Shown: piece after piece, positions 37,877 to 45,567 of the stretch
Numbering within the stretch: the stretch's first letter is position 1
Layout: each line of letters starts with the position of its first letter
Assembly (NCBI GenBank): GCA_943787295.1
Contig: CALSLW010000001.1
Coordinates: forward strand, 1,043,714 to 1,107,713
Origin: an uncultured Flavobacteriaceae bacterium
Lineage (GTDB): Bacteria; Bacteroidota; Bacteroidia; Flavobacteriales; Flavobacteriaceae
Direction: 5' to 3'
Length of the DNA: 64,000 bases
Program-made: the position numbers and the translations under genes
Notes under the pieces: model-generated
The model's database searches: none
Seen by the model: the letters and a program-made list of their open reading frames with translations, nothing else
What the model was told of the DNA's origin: nothing

Positions 37877-39382
37877 TTAATTAACAGGTTTAACATATAC
37901 TGGAGAATAGTATTCGTTTTTTTTCCAATCCCAGAGTTCAATTTTTATTCGATTATCTTTTCCACTAAAATCTGAGGTGCTTCTGAACATATCCCTTTGT
38001 GCGTTTCCAAAAAGATCATTGTAAACAACTTCCCATATATATACACAGTCTTCTCTGTCAAAGGATTTTTTTAAATCAAATTGATAAATTACCGAGAAGA
38101 GTTTTCGTTGACCATTATTAGAATAGAGTTGTGTTTTTAGAATAGTGTTTTTGTGAACATCAGATTTACAGTTATTAGGGGTCGGATTTTTAAACTCACT
38201 ATTATGTTCAATCATTCCTTTTGCAAATTGATAAGAACTAGGAGACGACTGACTAACTTCAGGGGAATTACCTATATATTCATCGATTAATTTCATTGTA
38301 TTTATATCCTTTTCAGAATAGGGTTCTTCCAGTTTATAAAAATTCCTCCCGATCTTCCAACTGGAGTCATCATTAGTAATCCATTCATATTCATGACTGA
38401 ACTGAATAACATTATCATAAATGTATTTAGGATTTAGTTCATACTTAATTTTTAATAACTTGTGAAGTTTATATTCCATATTTAAAAGATCTAAATATGG
38501 AGATTCATAGCCTTTTAATTTAAGAATTTTAACAACTTCAAATGTTTCAATATTATTATATTTATCTAAGAAGTAATTTGATTTTTTGGTTTTAAGTAAT
38601 TGTAATATTTCATTTATGGTGTTTTCAATTGTACTTTCATCTTCTTCTACGACACCTCTGTACTCAAACTTATCTGATCTTACCCCGTCTTTTAACATTT
38701 GATAATGTCGAAACTTCTCATTAATAAAATTATCAACATCAGATAAAATACGTTTATCAACCTCAAAAATATCATCAATATTTATCGGATTAAAATTATA
38801 TTCTTTCCAAAATGAATCGACGAATTTATTAAATTCTCTTCGTTCTATTTCTTTCGATAATTTAGATCCAAAACCTGTTTTTTTAATAAATCCTGGATTC
38901 AAATCTATAGTGTAAGGGAAATATTCTCTATTTGACCTTAATCCAGAGTGTATGTTCCTTAAGATCTTCCTCGATTCAAAATTATCTATATATAAATCAT
39001 TTATCATTTCTTCAAAAGAATTATAATAAGAGTTTTTAGATTCTTTTTCAAATTTTGAATCTTTTCTTTCTTCCAATACTACTTTTAAATTTAAAATCTC
39101 TTTGTTTCTTTTTTTTAAAAGTTCAATTCTATTTTTAATACGACTTAATGAATCTTTAAAATCAGTTCTTATTACAGAAAAATTAACATCTAATGGATTT
39201 TCGTACATATTGTATAACCTAATAACAGGGTTGTTTTGATATTTAATCATTAGATTTTCTTTTTTTGATGGATTTGGATAAGAAAATAAAGTTTTCATCA
39301 ATTTAAAATCTTCTTTTGATTGGGAAAACCCTAAACTAAAAACAAATAGAGTAAATATTAAGATTATTGTTTTTTTATTCAT
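37877..39382 (-). CDS. Exported protein of unknown function, divergent from a kelch regulator
   Basis: The 501-residue protein has a signal peptide (residues 1-20, ending SLGFSQ). The mature part is rich in Lys, Asn and charged helices, with coiled-coil-like stretches near residues 75-130. I recognise no family. Its start is 62 bases from the start of the divergent kelch/winged-helix gene, so the two share a control region. It probably heads the minus-strand group down to the DUF6150 gene. Confidence 0.65.
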   Translation of the reverse strand: MNKKTIILIFTLFVFSLGFSQSKEDFKLMKTLFSYPNPSKKENLMIKYQNNPVIRLYNMYENPLDVNFSVIRTDFKDSLSRIKNRIELLKKRNKEILNLKVVLEERKDSKFEKESKNSYYNSFEEMINDLYIDNFESRKILRNIHSGLRSNREYFPYTIDLNPGFIKKTGFGSKLSKEIERREFNKFVDSFWKEYNFNPINIDDIFEVDKRILSDVDNFINEKFRHYQMLKDGVRSDKFEYRGVVEEDESTIENTINEILQLLKTKKSNYFLDKYNNIETFEVVKILKLKGYESPYLDLLNMEYKLHKLLKIKYELNPKYIYDNVIQFSHEYEWITNDDSSWKIGRNFYKLEEPYSEKDINTMKLIDEYIGNSPEVSQSSPSSYQFAKGMIEHNSEFKNPTPNNCKSDVHKNTILKTQLYSNNGQRKLFSVIYQFDLKKSFDREDCVYIWEVVYNDLFGNAQRDMFRSTSDFSGKDNRIKIELWDWKKNEYYSPVYVKPVN

Positions 39383-39405
39383 GTTGTTATTTTAGAAAGT
39401 ACAAT

Positions 39406-39439
39406 TTGAGACTTATTTGTAAGTTATATATATATTAGC
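39406..39439 (+). promoter_or_regulatory. Promoter of kelch regulator 1 (leaderless)
   Basis: TTTG at 39406-39409 and TATATTAG at 39432-39439 fit the -33/-7 pattern with a 22-base spacer. The -7 box ends 5 bases before the ATG, so the transcript would start at or next to the start codon. Confidence 0.45.
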
Positions 39440-39444
39440 ACACG

Positions 39445-40716
39445 ATGCGATTATTTATTTTACTATTAACATTTTCTGTATACTCTCAAAATAATTTTGA
39501 ATCAATAGACAACTTCATTTATGATTATAATAAACAGATATTTGAGATCTGGGTTAAAGATTCAATATATGAGTTTGATCTTAATAAAAACTTAATCGAT
39601 AGATATGACAATCCGTTATACTCGACAATCGATATTAGTGCTATTCAAACGATCTATGGACATAAAAACGAACTACTTGCAATTAATGGATCAGGGAATA
39701 TTTTCAAAAACGAGAATAGAATAGATAATTCAAACATTGATTCTTTTTTCACAAATAGTATAACATTCGAATATAATGATACCTTATTTAAATTAGGAGG
39801 TTATGGATATTGGACAAAGTTTAAAGGAATTATATACTTAGATAAAAATCAAAAAACCTGGGAATCCTTTTATTTAACGAAAATTGATGAAAAATATAAG
39901 GGAATACTTTCACCCAAAATCTCAAATATTGATAATCATCAATATTTGATTTATGGAGGGAAAACTTTTGATGATAGAAATCCACTAAATGAAGAAACTA
40001 ATATGAAAGTATATCTATTGGATATGTTCAAAAAACAAATTTCAAAATATGGTGATTCTAAGTCAGACTTTCAAGGAAGAAAAGTAGAATCAAAGGATTT
40101 AATTTTAAACAAGAAGGGAATTACGAAACTTGATTGGAGAAAAAACAAAATGTCTTACTATTTAACGAGTTGGACTTCCAAGGTTGATTTAAATTCAAAT
40201 ATTTATTTAGTTAACAATGAATTTTACTTCATTGAAGAGAAAGATCGACTTTTCAATTTATCCTCCTCACCAAATGAAATACAAAATCTTAATGTCTATA
40301 ATAGTAATGATATAATTCGAAACGATAATAAACAAGTTACTTATGTTGTGTTAATTTGTTTGATTTTACTTGGGTTTATTTTTATTTATAAAAAATATAA
40401 CACAATCTCAATTGGAAAGGACAAAATGATGTATCGTTTTAAAAGTATATCAATTTCTAGGAAAGATCACCAAATCCTATGTGAAATAATAAAAAACAAT
40501 AATATTACCACCAATCAAATTCATAAGTTTATAAAAACGAACGATCTTCATCCAAACCATATTTATCGACTGATACCTGAAACAATGTCGGATATAGAAA
40601 AGTCAATAAAAATACTTACAAATTCAAACCAACCAGTTTTTTCGATCTCAAAAAACAAAATGGATCGAAGAATAAAAGAGTATAGGTTAAATCCCCACTA
40701 TAGAATTAAAAATTAA
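39445..40716 (+). CDS. Kelch-like / transmembrane / winged-helix-like protein 1
   Basis: The 423-residue protein has a signal peptide (ending VYSQ) and an outer domain of about 280 residues with kelch-type blade features (LFKLGGYGYWTKF, YLIYGGKTFDDRNP). One membrane helix follows (about 297-315, VVLICLILLGFIFIYKK), then a basic cytoplasmic domain of about 95 residues. The last part (ISISRKDHQILCEIIKNN ... SKNKMDRRIKEYRLN) aligns with the same region of the protein at 42859 and is predicted as a winged-helix-like fold. Such a layout would sense outside the cell and act on DNA or partners inside. It is divergent from the 501-residue exported protein. Function is inference. Confidence 0.65.
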   Translation: MRLFILLLTFSVYSQNNFESIDNFIYDYNKQIFEIWVKDSIYEFDLNKNLIDRYDNPLYSTIDISAIQTIYGHKNELLAINGSGNIFKNENRIDNSNIDSFFTNSITFEYNDTLFKLGGYGYWTKFKGIIYLDKNQKTWESFYLTKIDEKYKGILSPKISNIDNHQYLIYGGKTFDDRNPLNEETNMKVYLLDMFKKQISKYGDSKSDFQGRKVESKDLILNKKGITKLDWRKNKMSYYLTSWTSKVDLNSNIYLVNNEFYFIEEKDRLFNLSSSPNEIQNLNVYNSNDIIRNDNKQVTYVVLICLILLGFIFIYKKYNTISIGKDKMMYRFKSISISRKDHQILCEIIKNNNITTNQIHKFIKTNDLHPNHIYRLIPETMSDIEKSIKILTNSNQPVFSISKNKMDRRIKEYRLNPHYRIKN

Positions 40717-40794
40717 CTCCGATATAAAAACCACTCCGATACCCATTTTGAGAAAAAGTATTTCCTCAGTTACAAGAAACCTCTTCTTTGAAAT
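40715..40794. repeat. About 80-bp intergenic repeat, copy A
   Basis: This block begins CTCCGATATAAAAACCACTC and later contains CTCAGTTACAAGAAACCTC. Related copies are at 44271 and 44441. It starts at the stop codon of kelch protein 1 and runs into palindrome copy 2. Confidence 0.75.
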
Positions 40795-40820
40795 AACTTC
40801 TGTTAGATTTAACAGAAGTT
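40795..40820. repeat. 26-bp palindrome, copy 2
   Basis: The arms are identical to copy 1 and the loop is GATT. It sits between repeat A and the methyltransferase remnant. Confidence 0.85.
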
Positions 40821-40822
40821 GA

Positions 40823-40919
40823 ATTAGTATTAGACCCTTTCATGGGAAGTGGAACTACAGGGAGGGTTTGTGATCAATTAGGGAGGAGTTTTGTGGGGTA
40901 TGATTTGAGAGAACATTAA
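40823..40919 (+). pseudogene. Fragment of the methyltransferase 3' end
   Basis: The 97 bases are a close copy of 36585-36681, the last 32 codons of the ParB-methyltransferase gene. They still read ELVLDPFMGSGTTGRVCDQLGRS (shown in part) with the final GYDL and a stop codon. It has no start and cannot encode the enzyme. It lies directly after palindrome copy 2 and overlaps the stop of the BspA-like gene. Confidence 0.82.
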
Positions 40920-42802
40920 TTTGGTGGACAATTACCCCAAATAGGTTTGTTATTGTTGGTTAGAACAGAATTAGTAGCAAAAGAATCAGGCTCCGATGAA
41001 ATCTTAGTTACACACCATCCTGTTAAATCTTGGTTAAAAGGAGTTAAAGCATAAGATACTCCTTCAAACATTGATCTCATATTTATAACATTACTAACAT
41101 TCCAATTACCTATATCTTGATTGAATACAGGTTCAAGAAAGGGGTCATGAAAATTTACATATTTAAACATACTTCCCATATTAGTTACACTTGAAGTATC
41201 CCAATCACCTATATATTGATTGAATGATCTTGCATCATGAAACATACTACCCATTTGGGTCACATTAGAAGTATCCCAATTTCCTATGTCTTGATTGAAG
41301 TCACGATTAAATTTAAACATATTTCCCATATTAGTTACACTTGAAGTATCCCAATCACCTATATATTGATTGAAATCATTATTCAATGAAAACATTCCAC
41401 TCATATCAGTAACATTTGAAGTATCCCAACTACCTATATCTTGGTTAAAAAATGCAGCATCATAAAACATACTTCCCATATTAGTTACACTTGAAGTATC
41501 CCAATTACCTATATCTTGATTGAAATCTGTACCAGAAAACATATAATTCATATCTGTAACATTAGAAGTATTCCAATTTCCAATATTTCCGTTAAATAAA
41601 GATTGTCTATAAAACATACGATTCATATTAGTCACACTTGAAGTATCCCATAATCCAAGGTCTTGATTGAAATAAGCATAAGAAGAAAATTCACAACTAA
41701 ACATATGACTCATATCAGTAACATTTGAAGTATCCCAACTACCTATATCTTGGTTAAAAAATGCAACATCATAAAACATGAAACTCATATCTGTAACATT
41801 ACTAACATTCCAATTACCTATATCTTGATTGAAATTTGTTCGATAAAACATTTTACTCATATTAATAACATTAGAAGTATTCCAATTTCCAATATCTTGA
41901 TCGAAACCAAAATCTCCATAAAACATATTATTCATATCTGTAACATTAGAGGTATTCCAATTTCCAATATCTTGATTGAATCCTGAGTATTTAAACATTC
42001 CACTCATATCAGTAACATTTGAAGTATCCCAACTACCTATATCACCTATATCTATATTATTATCATTTGCTCCATAAAACATAACATTCATATCTGTAAC
42101 ATTAGTAGTAATCACCTTAGAAAGATCATCTCCATTATTTCTCATTGTTATTAATAAATCTCGATCAACCACAGTATAATTAGATCCATTAAATTCATAT
42201 ACATTTCCAACTACAGCATAATCATATACCTTTAGAGTAACTCCATTTTCATCTAAGTAAATAGATGGAAGTGCTTCAAAAACAGCATTGTAACTTTTTG
42301 CTTCGTTAATATCTACCTCTATAGGGTTTTCTACTCCAACATAGTCTCCAGTCCATCCATTAAAACTCCATCCATCTGCTGGCACAGCTGTTAACCTTAC
42401 CACACTACCAGAATTATAATCTGTGGATTTACCTGAGGAAACTATTGTCTCTGTAATTGTTCCCTCACCTTCAGTAGTTGTGGTTAAAGAATAAGTTACT
42501 TTAATAAAGTTAGCCGAAAGTGTTTGGTTAGATGAAACTACAACAGTTAAAGGATTATCAGTAGAACCATTAGACCATCCTGAAAAAACATATTCATCGT
42601 TTGGAGTAGCGGTAACTTGAACTGAATCACCACTTTGATAAGTTCCACCTGTAGTGTTAACAGATCCTCCCTCTGTTGATGAAATAGTTAATGTATAATT
42701 CCGTACAACAGGTTCTGTTGGTGTAATAGTTGATGGATCATCTCCTTTACCACAAGAGATTATTAATGTTAATATTAATAGGGAATAGATTTTCTTAATC
42801 AT
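40916..42802 (-). CDS. BspA-like surface lipoprotein with DUF285 repeats
   Basis: The 628-residue protein has a lipoprotein signal ([13 protein letters not shown], Cys at residue 17). Two InlB-type bacterial repeat domains follow (about 36-100 and 104-178, each with FSGW or FNGW). Then come fourteen tandem DUF285/BspA leucine-rich-like repeats of about 20-25 residues with the core NVTDMxxMF, separated by [12 protein letters not shown] short Cys-containing end ([16 protein letters not shown]) closes it. Such proteins are surface adhesins or matrix proteins. The repeats are very similar at DNA level, which favours length variation. It lies between and divergent from kelch protein 2. Confidence 0.85.
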   Translation of the reverse strand: MIKKIYSLLILTLIISCGKGDDPSTITPTEPVVRNYTLTISSTEGGSVNTTGGTYQSGDSVQVTATPNDEYVFSGWSNGSTDNPLTVVVSSNQTLSANFIKVTYSLTTTTEGEGTITETIVSSGKSTDYNSGSVVRLTAVPADGWSFNGWTGDYVGVENPIEVDINEAKSYNAVFEALPSIYLDENGVTLKVYDYAVVGNVYEFNGSNYTVVDRDLLITMRNNGDDLSKVITTNVTDMNVMFYGANDNNIDIGDIGSWDTSNVTDMSGMFKYSGFNQDIGNWNTSNVTDMNNMFYGDFGFDQDIGNWNTSNVINMSKMFYRTNFNQDIGNWNVSNVTDMSFMFYDVAFFNQDIGSWDTSNVTDMSHMFSCEFSSYAYFNQDLGLWDTSSVTNMNRMFYRQSLFNGNIGNWNTSNVTDMNYMFSGTDFNQDIGNWDTSSVTNMGSMFYDAAFFNQDIGSWDTSNVTDMSGMFSLNNDFNQYIGDWDTSSVTNMGNMFKFNRDFNQDIGNWDTSNVTQMGSMFHDARSFNQYIGDWDTSSVTNMGSMFKYVNFHDPFLEPVFNQDIGNWNVSNVINMRSMFEGVSYALTPFNQDLTGWCVTKISSEPDSFATNSVLTNNNKPIWGNCPPN

Positions 42803-42816
42803 GTTAAGATTTTTTT

Positions 42817-42824
42817 CAAACTTA
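42817..42824 (-). promoter_or_regulatory. -7 promoter element of the BspA-like gene
   Basis: On the minus strand TAAGTTTG is a perfect TAnnTTTG box, 14 bases before the ATG. No clear -33 element is seen. Confidence 0.45.
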
Positions 42825-42846
42825 ATTCTTATTTAATTAGTTTGCA

Positions 42847-42854
42847 TAAATTTG
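42847..42854 (+). promoter_or_regulatory. -7 promoter element of kelch regulator 2 (leaderless)
   Basis: TAAATTTG is a perfect TAnnTTTG box that ends 4 bases before the ATG at 42859. Transcription would therefore start at about the A of the start codon. Confidence 0.5.
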
Positions 42855-42858
42855 CTAT

Positions 42859-44208
42859 ATGAAGCAAATACTTTTTTTTCTTTTACTTTCCTCCTTTTCA
42901 TTTTCTCAATCTTTATCTTTTAGTGATGAAAATTTAATTCATTCTCTTCTTTCATTAAAAAACGAAAGAATGTATTTGTTTTATACTAATAAACTTATTG
43001 ATGTAAATTTAAATGACTTCTCTACAAAAGATGTTTTATATGACTCTTCCAATATAGACCTAAAGTATTTTATTCCAGTTTCTGTTAACTTCAAAAATTA
43101 TTTTTTAGACCCTCTAGGTGGTGGTGTTTATTTATTTGAAAATTATAAAATCAAAAGAATTGACACATCCTATAAACATAGGATGCAGATTGAATCAAGT
43201 GTATTTACCTATAGAAATGGAATTTACAAGTATGGTGGATATGGGTTTTGGTCTAATAGAAATTTCATCACTAAGTTTAATTTTGAAACAAATCAGTGGG
43301 ATTTTGTAACACATCTTAATAGTAAAGAGTTACCATCTGGAAGTCATAAGTCCATTGTTAAAATGATTGAAGATGATCTGTATGTTTATGGAGGATTAAA
43401 GGTTAATGAATTCAATCCAAATATAATTGAAGATAATAATGAAATCTGGAAATTTGATTTTATTAATAAGGTTTGGAAAAAATTAGGAGTAAATAATCTT
43501 CAAAAGGACATTACATTAAATAATATGAAAATTAATTATGGAAACAAGTCTCTGTTTTTTGATAAAAAAACTAACACTTCTAGTCATATTGATTTTACAA
43601 ATAATACATTATCAACTTACAAGAATTCAACTTTACTTAACTCATTAAGTTCTCTTCCAATTTCTTTCTTTTACAAGAATAAGTTTTACCTTTTCATTAA
43701 GGAAAACCCTTCATCTACTATTATAGTTTTAAAAACCAGGAATGAGGATGAGATTTTAGGGGAGATAATTGATCATAAATCTTTTTACAGAAATCAATCA
43801 GATCTGATTATTTTAATAGTTATAATTGGATCTGTTTTAATTTTGATTTTAGTCTATAAAATTATCAGACATGTAAATAAAAAGAGAAATAAACTATCTA
43901 CAAAATATAAAAATAAAGTAAAATATAAAAATAAAGAAGTTGATTTAGATGATATATCATATGAAATAATGAAGATTCTTATTCAGAATGAATTTGTTGT
44001 TTCCAAAGATATTATCCCCTTATTAAAAACACCTCATATAAATTATGCTCATTCCACAAGAGTAATGAGAGATACTCTATTTCAAATCAATTTTAAGTTA
44101 AAAAGACTTGTTAAATCTGAAACTGATGTGATAGTTATTAAGAAATCAGATTACGATAAACGGATTAAACAATACTCAATTAATCAAAAGTTATTTAATA
44201 AATCTTAG
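42859..44208 (+). CDS. Kelch-like / transmembrane / winged-helix-like protein 2
   Basis: The 449-residue protein is a paralogue of the product of the gene at 39445. It has a signal peptide (ending SFSFSQ), an outer domain with kelch-type motifs (GIYKYGGYGFWSNRNFI, DLYVYGGLKVNEFNP), one membrane helix (about 315-336, IILIVIIGSVLILILVYKII) and a cytoplasmic domain. The C-terminal part (LDDISYEIMKILIQNEF ... IKKSDYDKRIKQYSIN) aligns over its whole length with paralogue 1. The aligned conserved end is KxxxDxRIKxY. It is divergent from the BspA-like gene with 56 bases between the starts. A role as membrane-bound regulator of that gene is inferred. Confidence 0.68.
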   Translation: MKQILFFLLLSSFSFSQSLSFSDENLIHSLLSLKNERMYLFYTNKLIDVNLNDFSTKDVLYDSSNIDLKYFIPVSVNFKNYFLDPLGGGVYLFENYKIKRIDTSYKHRMQIESSVFTYRNGIYKYGGYGFWSNRNFITKFNFETNQWDFVTHLNSKELPSGSHKSIVKMIEDDLYVYGGLKVNEFNPNIIEDNNEIWKFDFINKVWKKLGVNNLQKDITLNNMKINYGNKSLFFDKKTNTSSHIDFTNNTLSTYKNSTLLNSLSSLPISFFYKNKFYLFIKENPSSTIIVLKTRNEDEILGEIIDHKSFYRNQSDLIILIVIIGSVLILILVYKIIRHVNKKRNKLSTKYKNKVKYKNKEVDLDDISYEIMKILIQNEFVVSKDIIPLLKTPHINYAHSTRVMRDTLFQINFKLKRLVKSETDVIVIKKSDYDKRIKQYSINQKLFNKS

Positions 44209-44213
44209 ATTTT

Positions 44214-44239
44214 AACTTCTGTTAAATCTAACAGAAGTT
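44214..44239. repeat. 26-bp palindrome, copy 3
   Basis: All 26 bases are identical to copy 1 in the methyltransferase gene, including the loop AATC. It begins 6 bases after the stop codon of kelch protein 2. Confidence 0.85.
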
Positions 44240-44240
44240 A

Positions 44241-44356
44241 TCATATCATTTCCCTTAGGGAGAAAAAATCAACTCCGATATAAAAACCACTCCGATTAGG
44301 GTTTAGTGAAAAAGTCCTTTCTCAGTTACAAGAAACCTCATCCTGTAAATACTGAT
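44241..44356. repeat. Intergenic repeat, copy B
   Basis: About 115 bases that match copy C (44408-44528) closely; the part from 44271 also matches copy A. It follows kelch protein 2 and palindrome 3. No coding frame is supported in 44209-44577 apart from these repeats. Confidence 0.75.
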
Positions 44357-44407
44357 ATACTATATATATCTGATGAATTTTCAAAAATAAAAATCAAATT
44401 TTAAGAT

Positions 44408-44528
44408 CACCCTATCATTTTCCATAAGAGAAAAAACTAACCACGATATAAAAACCACTCCGATTAGGGTTTAGGGAAAAAGTAATCTCTCAGTTACAAG
44501 AAACCTCATCTTTGAAATACTGATACAG
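44408..44528. repeat. Intergenic repeat, copy C
   Basis: It shares with copy B the order TATCATTT, CGATATAAAAACCACTCCGA, TTAGGGTTTAG and CTCAGTTACAAGAAACCTCA. The offset from copy B is about 168 bases. Confidence 0.75.
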
Positions 44529-44577
44529 TAGTTGAATAATCCTTTTTTAGGAGAGTCTATCAACCCTTCACCTATCT

Positions 44578-44790
44578 TCATTCTGATACACTTTGATTAT
44601 TTAACCTCTTAACTGAAGAATTCCCTTTCAAACTATTCTCCCACTCTAATAAATCCTTTTCTGTGATGTATTTTGAATGAGTTGATACTTCTATCATCTT
44701 CAATCCTCTATTTCTTCTCCAATCTTCTATGGTTACTCTATCTACTCCATAGAGTTCCATTAAATCCTTTTTACTCAATCTTTTTTCCAT
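44578..44790 (-). CDS. Small HTH protein, putative excisionase
   Basis: The 70-residue protein starts with a MerR/excisionase-type helix-turn-helix (KKDLMELYGVDRVTIEDWRRNRGLKMIEVS), followed by KYITEKDLLEWENSL, the usual wing and helix of HTH_17 proteins. Position near the right end of an integrase-driven island suggests a recombination directionality factor. Its start overlaps the preceding small gene by 20 bases, so the two are probably co-translated. Confidence 0.7.
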   Translation of the reverse strand: MEKRLSKKDLMELYGVDRVTIEDWRRNRGLKMIEVSTHSKYITEKDLLEWENSLKGNSSVKRLNNQSVSE

Positions 44791-44965
44791 ATACTTTAAT
44801 CTCCTCTTTTTCTAATAGTTCTCTAAACTTCTTATCATACATTTCTCTATCTCCTGATATTCTGTACTTCTCAAGTTTATGAGATAAATTTTTAATCAAG
44901 ACAGACTTCTTCTTTAATAGTTCTACCATATGTCTTGCTTGTTCATCCGTTATCTTTTCTTTCAT
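44771..44965 (-). CDS. Small charged coiled-coil protein
   Basis: The 64-residue protein is highly charged (Lys/Glu) and helical, with no membrane segment. It is preceded by a purine-rich GAAAGGA 6 bases before the ATG, and overlaps the HTH gene downstream. I recognise no family. A co-factor of the putative excisionase is possible. Confidence 0.55.
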   Translation of the reverse strand: MKEKITDEQARHMVELLKKKSVLIKNLSHKLEKYRISGDREMYDKKFRELLEKEEIKVYGKKIE

Positions 44966-45001
44966 ATTATTTCCTTTCAGAGTATTTTTAAAAACAGTAA
45001 T

Positions 45002-45037
45002 AACCTCGTACTTGAAATACTTAATCAGTTCGAGGTT
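45002..45037. promoter_or_regulatory. Inverted repeat upstream of the excisionase operon
   Basis: AACCTCG-T-ACT (45002-45012) is complementary to AGT-T-CGAGGTT (45027-45037), with one mismatch in an otherwise complete 10-bp match. It lies 37-72 bases before the ATG at 44965, where an operator for the operon would be expected. Confidence 0.45.
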
Positions 45038-45424
45038 GATACTCTTTATTTTAAACTTTTCTTTTATTTAAAACTAACTACTACTTCACAATTAGATATA
45101 GTGAGTCCATTAAGGGAAATTCCCTTTTAAAAAACTATTTCCATTTTTCAGTTGAATCTAACAGACACTCAAACAAGAATTCAACCTATCTGCATTTTAA
45201 CGAGTTCAGACCTTTCTTCTTTACCTCTCGGAACACTAATGACTGGTTTTACCTATCGGTGAGTGTTGGTCATTATTGGGTACTTCCCCCATGTGTCAGG
45301 TGTAGTATCTCGGTAGATTAAGTATTTCTTAGAGTAATCTACAACTCAGTAGAACAATTGGTTCTATATATAAGTATTAGAAACTTTAGAAAACGTAAAG
45401 AAAAGTGAGAAAAAATAAGAAAAT

Positions 45425-45450
45425 AACTTCTGCCAAATCTAACAGAGGTT
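45425..45450. repeat. 26-bp palindrome, decayed copy 4
   Basis: The same 26 bases as copy 1, with three substitutions (GCC for GTT in the left arm and AGAGG for AGAAG in the right), so the stem is no longer perfect. Confidence 0.6.
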
Positions 45451-45491
45451 GGAACAAGATTTGTTCCAAATGGAACATTTTTTGTTCCAAT
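45449..45491. repeat. TTGTTCCAA cluster, putative integrase arm sites at the right end
   Basis: The motif occurs inverted at 45449-45457, direct at 45461-45471, inverted and imperfect near 45470-45478, and direct at 45482-45491. The same motif is duplicated at the left end of the island. Confidence 0.5.
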
Positions 45492-45552
45492 TTTAATATA
45501 TTTGAATATATATATTATTGAATATCAATATTTTATGATGTTGGTTTTAGTA

Positions 45553-45565
45553 CTGGAGGTACCAC
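45553..45565 (+). repeat. attR core, copy of the tRNA-Phe 3' end
   Basis: CTGGAGGTACCAC is identical to 33591-33603. Chromosomal sequence with the original tRNA terminator follows directly. Confidence 0.88.
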
Positions 45566-45567
45566 GA

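Larger units (their letters stand above)
44966..45552. other. Non-coding right end of the island
   Basis: About 590 bases without a supported gene. It holds the inverted repeat at 45002-45037, a pair of interleaved inverted repeats at 45233-45275, the decayed palindrome copy at 45425-45450 and the TTGTTCCAA cluster at 45449-45491 next to attR. Confidence 0.6.
33591..45565 (+). mobile_element. Genomic island integrated at tRNA-Phe (about 12.0 kb)
   Basis: The island starts at the tRNA-Phe 3' end and ends at an exact 13-base copy of it at 45553-45565. A tyrosine integrase is the first gene inside. Arg codons here are mostly AGA and the bases are visibly more AT-rich than in the flanking core genes. 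Contents: integrase, ParB-methyltransferase, DUF6150 protein, VanZ-like protein, two exported unknowns, two kelch/winged-helix membrane proteins, a BspA-like lipoprotein, an HTH protein and a small coiled-coil protein. No conjugation, capsid or replication genes are seen, so it is probably mobilised by helpers or is defective. Confidence 0.88.

Noticed and set aside
41080..42100. Regular repeats that might be a CRISPR array
   Set aside because: The repeats are in frame, encode DUF285 units and have no unique spacers of constant length; no cas genes are present.
44673..45130. Two + strand frames (69 and 66 codons)
   Set aside because: They are antisense to the HTH and coiled-coil genes, and their composition is that of reversed charged helices.
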